From Lineus longissimus (taxonomy: Eukaryota > Nemertea > Pilidiophora > Heteronemertea > Lineidae): DNA of 64,000 bases. The notes under the pieces were generated by a model. That model searched no databases. It was not told the origin of the DNA and worked only from the letters and a program-made list of their open reading frames with translations. The stretch's first letter is position 1. Each line of letters begins with the position of its first letter. The DNA is taken from the NCBI RefSeq assembly GCF_910592395.1, contig NC_088319.1, positions 12,710,001 to 12,774,000 on the forward strand. The letters are read 5' to 3'. A program made the position numbers and the translations under genes. Below are positions 47,700-58,560 of the stretch, one piece after another.

Positions 47700-48978
47700 T
47701 TAAATGTGCACCTCATGTCAACCTCGGCAAAAAGAACCATAACTTGTACCTTAAATAAGACAGTATTAAGGGTTGACTATAGGCACCACCATTTTGGCTG
47801 GAACTTGAAATCCTAAAGCAATTAGAACACCTTCAAAATGGCATTCACTTCTTCTTGAAAGAGTTCTAAAGGCTTTAGGATTTCAAGTTCAAACTCAAAA
47901 AGCACAAAAGTTTCAACCCTAATACTATTACCATTATAAACTAACAATTGAAAATGAATGAAGAGTAAATTTGCTAACTTTTAGCTTTACAAACAATCAA
48001 TGAACATGATGAAATACTCAATAGTGTAATCTTGAGTAATAATACTATCTGTAGTGTTCATACAGATCGTAGAACAAGCAACTAACTGTATTTTGACCTA
48101 GTTTCAAACCAGACGGATATGGCAAACTTATCACCAATCCAAGAACATGATGAAATGCTCAATACACTTATAGTAGTACAAGCAGCTGACCAAGTTGTTG
48201 ACCTAGTTTCAAACCAGACAGAAATTGGACCTAGTCAATATTCAGTCAAAAATGTCTATCAGAAGGCCTTTGTCACCATTAGATGACAATGTCCGGCTTT
48301 AGACTTTTCCTGTGGGAAGCTTTCGTCGAAGTTTCTTCGTATTCCGTATCTTCACTCCCTGTTGCCGCATTATGAACACCTGGAAGTGGATGCATGTATA
48401 ATTTATACGTTCAGTTTAAAACAGAATGAAAGAAAACCTTTTACCCGGAAAGCACTTTCCTGGAAAACCCTCGTCTTGGAGAACCTTTTTCCGTGCAGCT
48501 TGGTTATCCTCCAGTGGTCAAGGGCATCAAGGTGTCGTAACGAAAGATGTGTCCTTAGGTTGGCAACAGAACTTGGTGGCTAATGCAGACACTGGCACAC
48601 CTATTTCAAACTTAGCCACGCAAGCAAATGAGGGCATGGTAAAATTTTGGTGACAACAAAGAAATGGCACATTGATACCACCATATTTATTTCATTTGGT
48701 CATTTGGGACAACCCACATGAAACACAACAGAAAATATTTTAAAAAACAACAAAATTAACTGAACAGATGCCAAAACTAAAATCTAATTTTCTATAACTA
48801 CAACAGGCTATCAGAAATGCTGCTTTTTGGTTATTAGTTTTCATTTCTATGAAGAGAAATTGCTTAGAATATCAAAAATTCTTGAGTCTGCCTGTACTAT
48901 AATTTGCACAAAGTCAACTGAACTATGATGCAGCATTTCCAACGCCCTAAACATAATGAAAACAAGCCTTACGTCGCA

Positions 48979-51900
48979 CTACTCACTGTAGTCTGGGAGA
49001 TCATCGTTGATGAGTTTGCGTCGTTCGTCATCAGTTGGATACTCGTGGAGCTCTCGTTTATACCCGCACAAATTGTACTTCCTCAATAACGGACGGAATA
49101 TTATGTCGTTATAGACACACATTCCCACAATGAGGAGGACAAAACCAAGGACTTGTAATGCAAAGAATGACTGCCAGCCTAACGCAAGAGTTACTATCCA
49201 AATAATTAGTGTCCGTCCACTGTCGAGAACCATACGTGTCATGGCGCTCATTTCCTTGGTCACTCCGATTCCAGCGAAGTTGAAGAAAGCTATACTGACA
49301 ATGTTACCTGTAAATGAATAAATAACAAGTTGAGAGCTGAGAAACTAGGAGGATATTGTATGATATTAGTACACCGTGTAGCTCTATAGAAAATAATTAG
49401 TAATTTTATAATGAAATGTAGGAAGAAACTGCCAACCAACTGACAGTTTCCGATCTTTCCTCGTGAGTTCCGAATTTGACAAAAAGGTGAAGTGGCCAAC
49501 ACATGACTTTAATGTGTAGCTCCCCTTGTTTTGATTTGTGTTATAAGTCTTCGGAGACAGAAGAAGAAGAAGAGTTTGATCTTACCTACAGTTGCAAGAC
49601 ATATAATCCAGCTATTACTCAACTGGACGAATCCATCTAACGCATCTTCCAATCGATGCTCAGGTAATTTACTAAAGCTGCCTGCGTTGATGAAATAGAA
49701 CGGTACCTGCAGAACAGCCAATGTCAAGAAGCCAAATAATCCTGAAAAGGGAACAAAATATTTACATACGTGTGAATTTTTGAAAGTTTTGGTGATTGTT
49801 TTGCCCTCTGTCTGTGGTTAGGGAAAGTTAAAGGTAAGTCTCCTGTCAGGTCCAAACATACCAGACAGGTCTCAGACGAAGTAGCAGATCAATTTTTTTC
49901 CAAGGGTTGGTGATGATGCTTCAAGGAGACAGCCCCTCCACACTTACCAGGCGGCTATGGGCAAATAACTCATTGCGTGGGCATACAAAGTTACAGAAAT
50001 GAGAACCTTCGCAATTTTTATGGCAGGTTTTTCAAATTTACAATCCTACCTTCTAAGCCCACTGCTTGCAATGGAGGCACTTCATATTTTGACACAAATT
50101 TCTCCTCGTACACCATCTGTGCAGCTGATATCACCTGGGCAAGAACGATGATTTCATCTCCTGTAAACAAAAGAAATGGAAAGTATACTCCTGACTAAGA
50201 ATAAGATGGCCACTGATGAAAGTTTTGTTTTGGCTTATTTTCCAAGGACATAAGTTTTCCGTAACTATAAACAAGGTATTGTTTAGCAGAGCAAATTGTC
50301 TCTGTTTTTCTTTGGCATAGATGAGGAGCCTCATAGCCTAGTGGTTAACACCGCTGACTACCACAAAATAGGGCCCCGAGTTTGTCGAATCTGCGGGAGT
50401 CTAGCCAAAATCACTCTTTTTGATGACAGCAACCTGCTTGGGGATCCTTGCTAGACTGGATGTTCCTCCCCTTTAGCAGAACAACTCATGTTTGTTTTGT
50501 CAGGTGGGATTGCGCATTTGAGGAGGTCCATGTTTTACCAGCCTGACTTCCATGGTTTTTATACACTGCCATTGACAGTTTAGAGTCAAATTCTTCGGAT
50601 GTTTTCCTCAATAAGGCATGTTTCGGCGATGGTACAATGGAATATTTGATTTGAATATCGTAGGCTTTAAATCGTACGAACCTGCGATGATTCCATTGAT
50701 ATCAGATGTATCTTCACTTCCAAAGAGGAAATCGGCAAGACCGACGATGACCAGGCCAACAAGGACGACAAAAATACCAAACCACATATGATTACGAATC
50801 TGCCGTCCAAGGAATGCAACTGAGAGTAGGGCTGTGAAAATCATTATAGCACCTGAAAAAATTATCCCATGATTAAACAAATATTACGTCGGCATTTAAT
50901 TTTTATTGTTATGGTCTATATCAGGTGTCCATCTGCAGTTACATCAATTTTATTCATACCTGAAATTTACCCCAAGTGAAATTTGTTAGTGTAAAAGCCG
51001 AGTCCCCCTCTTTTTCAGATTCCTTGCTAGTCTAAACATCTTTGACCTACCTCTCAACATTTGGAAACTGGACGCAAACGTCATGTTCAATCCGACATAC
51101 ATGAGGGAAGTGCCACACATGTCCAGCAGCGCTGCCGGCCAGAATATCAGCGGGTTGAATTTCGGAAGAGGCTCGGTTTCACCTCTACCACATCTTATTC
51201 TGTTCAGGTAAAACACGACCAGACAGAAGAATTCTCCCAGGAACATACCACATGCCTGGAACAAAAATAATGTTTTAGTTATGGATACGCTCTTCCACAA
51301 AGTAAACCTAGACGACTGCCCATCTAGGGATGAGGCCAAAACCAGGGGTTATAAAGGGCTTGTCAGACAGAAAGAAAATCATGCAAAATACAAGTTACTA
51401 AGAGTATGGTGAGATTAGTGACTTGAGAGTGTCCACTTCATGAATAATGAATTTACCTGGAAGTATGGATGATCAAACTGTCTCAATGTTCCATCAATTC
51501 CAATAGAAGACGTTCGATCTGCCCATCTAAAAAAAGTGATAAAAGAAACTTTCCATAAAAGCCTTACATAATCGCATCAGACAGGCCCTTTATGACAAGC
51601 CGTCTATGATTTATTTTCGATGCAGCAACATCCAGGAAATCCTGTAACATTACTGTAATGCGTGTAATGGACAGAATGAGAATATTAAGACAAGGCAGTG
51701 AATATCTTATCAAGTGAGTAGTGAAGTGTTGTCAAATTACGTTACATATCCCGACAGGTTCTACATCACTGATCTTGTCACATTATGACTCAATGATTTC
51801 TGCCCTCTGGCAGGCACCTTCAACATGGACTAGGCCTAGGCCTAGAGAGGGCTGGTACGTCAACGTCACCTTGATTGAAGCATGCAGACATGCGCATGCA

Positions 51901-52036
51901 CATGTGCATGATGCATTGCTGGACTGAAAAATCATGAAAGAAGGAAGAAAATCACTTACTTTGTTGCCAAAGTGTTGATTGAACCAGTAATCAGCATGGT
52001 GAATGCTAGAATTATCTGATAGTTTGACCAAGCCAT
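48979..52036 (-). CDS. slc35f6: Solute carrier family 35 member F6
   Basis: Nucleotide-sugar-transporter-like membrane protein. The human protein is reported on lysosomes and linked to mitochondrial ANT2 and membrane potential; its substrate is unsettled. The seven exons on the minus strand are 52036-51960, 51526-51457, 51255-51051, 50852-50682, 50160-50050, 49741-49586 and 49307-48979. They join in phase to 372 aa, against about 371 in human. The first exon encodes MAWSNYQIILAFTMLITGSI, very like the vertebrate N-terminus. Other conserved blocks are CGMFLGEFFCL, MCGTSLMYVGLNMTFASSFQ, MLRGAIMIFTALLSVAFLGR, GLVIVGLADF, QMVYEEKFV, NIVSIAFFNFAGIGVTKEMS and TTRMVLDS-like TRMVLDSGRT. About ten membrane segments are expected; the tail is acidic. 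Intron 4 contains a tRNA-type SINE. It diverges from MICOS10 across a 332-bp promoter. Confidence 0.96.
50328..50590 (+). mobile_element. tRNA-derived SINE in SLC35F6 intron 4
   Basis: The head resembles a tRNA with pol III promoter boxes: TAGCCTAGTGGTTAACACCG near 50336 fits the A box. About 45 nt later, GAGTTTGTCGAATCT fits a decayed B box. A tail of about 200 bp is unrelated to tRNA and may end near the TTTAGAGTC at 50580. It cannot fold as a functional tRNA. A shorter A-box-like piece (TGGCGTAGTGGCAC) lies at 32245-32263 in TPI intron 1. Confidence 0.55.
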
Positions 52037-52368
52037 GTCCAGAGCACGTTGTTTTCAGCACGAGTAAAGATTGTGATTTGTCAAAGATCGGGAAACATTG
52101 GCAAAATCTGTCTCAAATCATGATTGAAATGTCAGATCATGAGATTTTCATCTGTCATCAAGTCATGTGATGTTTTACTCTGTCATGTGACCTTATTCAA
52201 AACTATTTCTAAAATTGGTTGGCGTCAATAAAGCAACATATAACGCAAAGAATAAAATACTAAATCAGCTCAGAAAAATTATAATGACAAAAGAGGGCCG
52301 TTTTCTCAATTTCAGCCAATTTTGTAAAAGTCATTAATTTTTCTTTTGTTTTTCTCTATGACCTTAAA
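52037..52368. promoter_or_regulatory. Shared bidirectional promoter, SLC35F6 (-) and MICOS10 (+)
   Basis: Only 332 bp separate the start codons. Two TCATGTGA words lie at 52163-52170 and 52183-52190, the second within GTCATGTGAC (52182-52191). That resembles the M-box/CLEAR elements read by MITF/TFE-type factors at lysosomal genes. An inverted CCAAT word (ATTGG) occurs near 52216. No TATA box stands out. Confidence 0.5.
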
Positions 52369-53955
52369 ATGGCGAACACGAATCGAACTGAAGACGATCT
52401 TGGCAAAAAATGGGACCGTTGTCTCTCAGACACGGGAATAAAAATAGGTTAGTGGTAGCAGAATTGTAGCCCATATTCTTATTTACTGGAGAAAGTCAAT
52501 TTTAAGCCGATTCGGCTGCCTACTTTCATGTGAGCCGACTGTCTTTGCGAAAGGGCTTCACACATGGAACGCAAAAACGGTCAAAATAATTTGTACTCCA
52601 GGGCTAGCTTCACATTTTTGTCACAAATCTGCATGAACACGCATTCGGGAGGCAGCAAAGGCCTTGCTATTCGAAACAAATGTCATGTGCACTACAGCAT
52701 ACTCGAAACACATCAGAAGGCCTAAGCCAACTTCGGGCAATGCCATAAGCCACTGTAATGTATTGGATTGTAGGATTGTATGCCGAAGTTATCTATTGCA
52801 AGTACATTCATGTCCTCTATTTGTTTCTTTCAGTCAGTGGATTGGGACTGGGAATTGTTTTTTCTGTCATCTTCTTCAAAAGTAGGTATAGACTTGAACT
52901 GCAACTAGTTCTTTTAACTTCTATTTTCTAATACTATGCACTTTCTACACATCAGGTTTCTTTCTCTGATGGCCTGTGTTGACCCTGCCTGGCCCTGGAC
53001 ATTAACCTGTCCTCAATCAATAAAAAAACACTCTGAGATGGTGCTGGTCACTAGAATAAACTAGACTTAAACCTGTGAAGATCGTTAGATTCATGCTGGT
53101 AGATTGAAAATGGAAAGTAAAGACATAGTGATTTTACTTTACGTTGCCTAATCCTGTAAGATAAATTAAAGATTGCTGCTTCATGTAGTTACGGAGGAAA
53201 CTCAAATTGATTGCTGACTTAGGAGAAGAAAATTATTATATCTTATGAAATTTCACTCTTCTTTACTGATCAAGCTGCTCTAACTGTGCTCTTTTGAGCT
53301 AGACCTGTGAAGGACAAAGTGGCCTGACCGCAATCTTAACCAATGCCTCATGGAGCGAGAGACATATGCCTTATCCATCATGACTACATACATGCTTTAG
53401 TGACCACTCATGTCATGTAATTTTCATTCCAGGACGACCTTGGCCAGTGGCATTTGGCACTGGAATTGGTTTAGGGATGGGTTATGCTAATTGTCAAAAT
53501 GACTTCAACAGTAATGTATATCCAAGGGGATTTAAGAAAGTTGTAAGTATACATACCAGTATTTGCAAAAGTATTCTATGATCATGAAATTTATTGGTCA
53601 AGATGTGCACTCAGAAAACGTATTGTCTTGAGAGCCGAGTGTCAACTCGGAAATTATTTACCTTGATAAACAATGTTGGATGATTTAAAATGTCAAGAAG
53701 GCAGAAACCTACGCTATTGAAATGCGTCACTTCTTTCTAAAATGTAAAGAATAGGCTGAATAGTTGGTGTGTGATATCACCTTCAATGTAAAGAAACTAA
53801 TATATTCATCAATTGGATGATTACCAATGGAAATTACCCTACAAACACTATTTTGGTAAATGTGGTGAAGAAACTTGTTCCAAGCTTGTTCTTTAACAAA
53901 GTTTCATTTTATTTTTCAGCAAGCTGATAATGGAAGTCCTGCCAATGATTCATAA
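52369..53955 (+). CDS. micos10: MICOS complex subunit MIC10
   Basis: An inner-mitochondrial-membrane protein that bends cristae junctions within the MICOS complex. Four exons: 52369-52447, 52834-52881, 53433-53542 and 53920-53955, in phase, giving 90 aa (human is about 78). The start context is AAAATGGCG. LGKKWDRCLSDTGIKI matches the conserved N-terminus. Two hairpin membrane segments carry the glycine motifs: GLGLGIVFSVIFF and FGTGIGLGMGYANCQNDF. They are joined by a positively charged turn (FKRRPWP). The short C-terminal tail is divergent and encoded partly by its own 36-nt exon. The 3' UTR probably runs to AATAAA at 54579-54584, which lies next to repeat copy 4. Confidence 0.96.
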
Positions 53956-54490
53956 TGTGCATAGACATTTATAGTGAATTTGTCAACAGTGATGTGGATA
54001 CCATAGGACTTGTATGCCATAATATGGTTGTATGTGTTTTATAGAAGTCTGGTGGCCCGCCACACCAAATTGGGCTGTTGAGAAAACTGGCCGTCGGTAT
54101 TCGCTACGACATGCAGATGAAGTCATCATTTCCATAGTGGACAGGAAACTTGTGGTCTTTGGTGGCAAGACCATGACACATCACCGTCAGTTTGGTATCC
54201 AGTCTGGCGGAACTGCATGTCATCCATGTCATGTGTATGCTAAAATAATGTTAACATTGATGACTCCTTTGCTGCTGTTGACAAGAAAATGATTGTGCTT
54301 TGTTGTTGTGTGATATTCATCTGGTAAGAATTTGTATAAATATAATTAGTTGGCAAAATAAGTTCAAGCTGCATGTTGTTGTCTTTTCATCCTGCCATCT
54401 CAACCCCAATGTGTCAGACACAGACTTTGGATCCAGTGCAACTAACATTAACATACATCACAATAAGCAGGAACCCAGACAGTAATTTTT

Positions 54491-54578
54491 GCCCCAAATT
54501 CGTAATTTCCATTCAGTTTGACCTCTTTAATCAGGTCACCTCCCTTTGTCAGTCCTATGGGTGTTGTACTGTACTTTT
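54491..54578. mobile_element. Palindromic MITE-like repeat, copy 4 (partial)
   Basis: A partial copy with CCCCAAATTCGTAATTTCCA, TTCAGTTTGACCTCTTTAATCAGG and CAGTCCTATGGGTGT...TACTGTAC. The 5' arm is missing. It lies in the presumed MICOS10 3' UTR, immediately before the AATAAA at 54579. Confidence 0.65.
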
Positions 54579-54584
54579 AATAAA
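54579..54584 (+). terminator. Candidate MICOS10 poly(A) signal
   Basis: AATAAA about 620 nt after the MICOS10 stop, directly following repeat copy 4. Confidence 0.45.
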
Positions 54585-56086
54585 AAGACTTGACAAGTTC
54601 TGACTGTTACTTGGATTTGTAAGAGGACATGGGACATTTTGCTGTCGGTGATACAGTAGATTGTGACTATGTCTCGAAATCATTGGGCAAAATGTCTTGG
54701 AATCTTACTTGAGAGATTTGTTTTAAGATGCTGATCTCGTGGATCCCTCCTGTTGCATCATCTACCATGTCTTCCACTGTGGATGATATCACAACCCTTG
54801 ACACATCTGTGACACACCTGTAACTTCTCAGCAAAACCCAAAACATGACTGACTTGTCAGTCAAAGACAAGAAATCGGTCGTACGTCCTTGAAAGAGACC
54901 GTTGTCCCAAGTGATGGCCCAGTATCACTCTGTTAGAAACCTGTCCGATCTGCGTTCTCTCCCTATATTCGAAACAAACTGCCACAAGATTGTCACAACA
55001 GCTAGCAGAATCATCACAACAAGCTTGCCACTTCAGGACCAGCTATAAGACCGAACACTTCCCATGTCATGATGTCATGATGGATACACCCTGGACTTCT
55101 CGTTTCTGCATGGTCTCCACTGCTGCAACTTGCCCAATATTTGAGACATATAAGTTTTCACAATAGGGCGTTTTCAATAGCTGAAGACAATGTCACAACT
55201 TTCACAGTTCAAGACCAGAAGGCAAGTCCTAACACTTACCATGTTTGAGACATCACCCAAGCCGACACTGTCACAACCTGTATGGGCCAAGACTATTGAC
55301 CCGTTGCTAAACAAGACTTTTTCATACCAAAACGCTATTTGAAAGACATCATGAGCCCAACTGACCAACTAAGCATCCGTACACTTGCAATCAAACTGCC
55401 CACCTATCGTCACTATTACGACTGTCCGTCCAAGACCTAACACAGTCCTCGCTCTGTCTCGTGTTTGAGACACCAGATCCATATCAGTGACTTATGACGT
55501 GCGCGTCCACGACCAGCTGCGAGCACTCAATGTATCTGAGTAGAGCTGTCTTCTGAAGAAAACTGTTCCTAAAATTCGTTAGAAATTTTAGAGGACAACC
55601 CCAGTGGACACTGTCTCGCCTACTAGAAGTATCTTTTTTGTCAAAAGACACAGTCTTATCCTCTGATGTCTCATTTCAGGGACACCGGACACGCCTGGGG
55701 TCCTGTGAAGGCCAATGCAATGATAAATTGTCACAAATTATCTATCCGATAAAACAGTTGGCAGCACAGACGTTTGGCCAACTTACGCGAGACCAGCTCA
55801 GCATTCGTACAATCTCTTTCCAGTCCAACTTGATCTATCTCTCCGAACCAGCTGAGTACTCTTCAGCTGAGCTTGTCAGTCCGCAAAAGACTAAATAGCT
55901 CTAACCCGGGGCTGTAGTTAAGTCCTAATACTTCCCAGCCTAAAGAAGTATCTTTTATGTCAGAAGAGAATTGGTCCAAGTCCAGACACACCCTGTTCGC
56001 ACCAACAGCCTAATGTTCGTGACCACTGTCAAACCTAGGGTCCCGTAAAGCCAAAGACATTAACAGGCAGGTTTGGCAACCCTGAC
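54585..56086. repeat. Diffuse, degenerate repeat-like region
   Basis: No gene. Several words recur at irregular spacing: GAAGTATCTTTTxTGTCA near 55625 and 55946; GACCA(A/G)CT(A/C)AGCAT(C/T)CGTACA near 55363 and 55791; AAGxCCxAACACTT at 55050, 55224 and (TAATACTT) 55926; TTTGAGACA(T/C)CA near 55242 and 55464. The plus strand is C/A-rich. It reads like old diverged duplications; boundaries are not clear. Confidence 0.4.
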
Positions 56087-56102
56087 GGGGGGGGGGGGGG
56101 GG
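56087..56102 (+). repeat. 16-bp poly-G run
   Basis: Uninterrupted run of 16 G, a possible G-quadruplex former and a likely sequencing-error spot. Confidence 0.9.
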
Positions 56103-56186
56103 AGGTGCACTCCGGCATGTTGCTGGAAACAGTTTTGATATGTAGTTCTTCAGTCAGCGAATGACCCCTCCCATGACGGCCAATAC

Positions 56187-56401
56187 AATAAACAACTCGA
56201 CTTTGTAGTTCCCGCCTCACCCGAAATCCACCCCATTTTCCATCTTTGTTCGTTTTAAAATGACAATGGCGGGAAAAACGAGATCTATGGGGGACGTGTT
56301 GGGTTCAAGGTGCTCTAACATGCCATACCATTCGCTAAAATAAACAACTCGAATTTATAGTTCCAGCCTCACCCGAAATCCACCCAATTTTCCATCTTTG
56401 T
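56187..56401 (+). repeat. Direct repeat, about 63 bp, spaced 152 bp
   Basis: AATAAACAACTCGA...GTTCC(C/A)GCCTCACCCGAAATCCACCC.ATTTTCCATCTTTGT occurs at 56187-56250 and 56339-56401 with few differences. Confidence 0.9.
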
Positions 56402-56739
56402 AGCGACTGGTATAGCATATAGGCCTATAGGAAGGACCCTATTGACGATTTCGCCGGTGTAACGTAATCTTGCCCATACCTGCCTTATACATACACCAGT
56501 AAAAGTACACCACACCTCAGAGGTTAGCTACGCTGATCAATAACGGATGGATCGATGGAGAAATTATATTGTTGAAGCAACGCCTTTTTGTAGAAGGAGC
56601 GATTAGCATGTGATTGGTGGTGTGATCTGACACGTCTGACACAGCTAGTGTTTGGTCAGGGATAGCTCTGTGTGCCCTCATGAGAATTGCGATCTATTCA
56701 TATTCATTGATACTTAAGTGTAGGTAGGCATATATGATG

Positions 56740-56821
56740 CATCCTGAGGAAATCAGGGGTTAATGTTCGCTTCTCCGGCCCTGCGCACAAGCGAACATTA
56801 ACCCCCGATTTCCTCAGGATG
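56740..56821. repeat. Near-perfect inverted repeat: 33-bp stem, 16-nt loop
   Basis: The arms at 56740-56772 (starting CATCCTGAGG, ending ATGTTCGCTT) and 56789-56821 are reverse complements with one mismatch in 33. The loop is CTCCGGCCCTGCGCAC. In minus-strand RNA the single mismatch becomes a G-U pair, so the transcript would form an unbroken stem. Flanks do not extend the pairing. Confidence 0.95.
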
Positions 56822-58362
56822 AGTGCATGGTTGGTTGTTCGTCTTTATGTGCTGTAGCGCTGTAGCCATGGTTGTGTTGGTATTGATGGCGTATTGATGT
56901 TGCCAGGGATAAGTTTCGTTTACAAGCAAGGTATCGTATATTCCTGTTTGAGTAAATCAGCAGTGAGGTTGATATGTGTACATTAAGTTGGCCATGTTGG
57001 CGTTTCCAGATACATTTATGTCAAAGATCTCAGTTTGCCTCTATTTGATTTTTAAGGTAAATGTTGTATCCACAGTAACCATGGTTATATATCAGTGGTT
57101 TCAATTCGTGCTTTAGCGTATTGATATAGTCTTGCAAGGTGTACATTGGTTTCTCATGAACAGTCAACGCGATGTGCGTGTATCATGCTGCGTGTGTTTG
57201 ATGATTGATGAGCTTGATCTCCATTTATCGTCTATCAGTCGGCGTTTGCTGATCTGGTGATATATATACATAAATCTCATTTCGCTACTACATATATCAT
57301 ATCGGTACATTATTGATAGTTGCCTGCAGGCTTCGGCCATGGACGGTATGTTAGCAACGTGTTGGTATCGTTAAGTTGGCTCCTTTATTTCCGTGAGTAT
57401 TAAGTCCTTAACAGTATGACTGTCTTGTATAGGCTCAGCTATTCACCGTAAACCACAATTTCTCCGCGGATTTCGCCAAAAACAAGATCAGTTAAACTAA
57501 AAATCAGGAGAAAACATGTTTTGTTTGGAAAAATTAGAAAAAAATCGTAATCCAAAACGTTGCGGACAAAGAATAAACGAATATCATTAATATAGTCTGT
57601 AGTCGACCCCATTTCGATAAAAAAGACGCCTGAAATCTATACACACTAGTCCGACTATACTTATTGATCGATAACCATGACATTGAGCAGAGAATAGGAG
57701 GAAGCAAACTTCACATGTTATGTTGTTTCTCTGAAGCTCTCCACATATGCATTGTGTGCTTGGGGTGTGGGTGTAGTCAAGACAACGCCTGTTTTATTTA
57801 ACACCTTGTTAAATCAAACATATTATTGCAGGAGATGTTTTCTATCTTCAAAAAATGATGGAACGTCCTTGGTTCCTATTTTCGATTATTTTACTCAGAA
57901 TCATAACAGCAAGGCTACAAAACACCATCGCTACATACATGGAACCGGTTGTCCGATGATGAAACCAATTCTATTTCCATAGTAACCATGTAATTTATCT
58001 TGTTTGGTTGCAATGGAAATTGCTGGATCTTTCTTGGGTGTTGTCTTTGATTGCAAATCGAGACACAGCAAGCCGTGAAGTCATCTTGATTTGAGCGGAT
58101 TCCATTCTCTCAGCAGATAGTTGGAGGAATTTCAAAGAATTAAGTCTGTATACCACAAAATGCACGCTGCTGCCAATAATTTCGTAAACAAGGATATCCG
58201 TCTTTAGAGTATGAAAAAGATTTTACTCGCAAGTTGACCGGAGAAGACTAGATGTTGTGTATATTCCTAATTTTTAACTGGATGCGTATGTCGGTTTATG
58301 GCTGTTCTTTCAGTTTGAAAATTACGCGCAATTTTCCGATTTTTCAGTCCAACCCTTCCCCT

Positions 58363-58473
58363 CGTACGCAGGCATTTCCGCCTTATAAATTCAAACTCAT
58401 TCCCACCTGTTCTCACGCGTACGCAAAATGGCCGGGATCTTAAATTGAAAAAATCCCCACCCTATTGCGTACG
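58363..58473. promoter_or_regulatory. Three CGTACGCA words upstream of scramblase
   Basis: CGTACGCA at 58363-58370 and 58418-58425, and its reverse complement TGCGTACG at 58466-58473, all within 200 bp of the scramblase ATG. CpG-containing words this dense may be factor sites; the factor is unknown to me. Confidence 0.3.
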
Positions 58474-58560
58474 TACCAAATAAACTGGGTGGTGATCGTT
58501 TATTGGTTTAGTTTGTTCTCTTGCAGTTGAATGACTTAGATACTCACGTCACCAACAAAA

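Larger units (their letters stand above)
45514..48978. other. Convergent 3' UTRs of fumarase and SLC35F6
   Basis: No coding exon supported. An AT-rich block, probably about 1.0 kb of fumarase 3' UTR (45514 to about 46575) and up to 2.4 kb of SLC35F6 3' UTR on the minus strand. It contains repeat copy 3 at 47570. The 107-codon minus frame at 46578-46901 has no family resemblance. Confidence 0.5.
56403..58560. other. Spacer before the scramblase gene
   Basis: No exon supported. It contains the hairpin at 56740-56821 and the CGTACGCA motif cluster at 58363-58473. A possible acceptor (CTCTTGCAG) at about 58526 suggests an upstream 5' UTR exon of the scramblase. Confidence 0.45.

Noticed and set aside
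51829-51845. TAGGCCTAGGCCTA palindrome in SLC35F6 intron 1
   Set aside because: Too short and simple to separate from chance.
54032-54292. 86-codon frame after MICOS10
   Set aside because: In the probable MICOS10 3' UTR, no acceptor or family resemblance.
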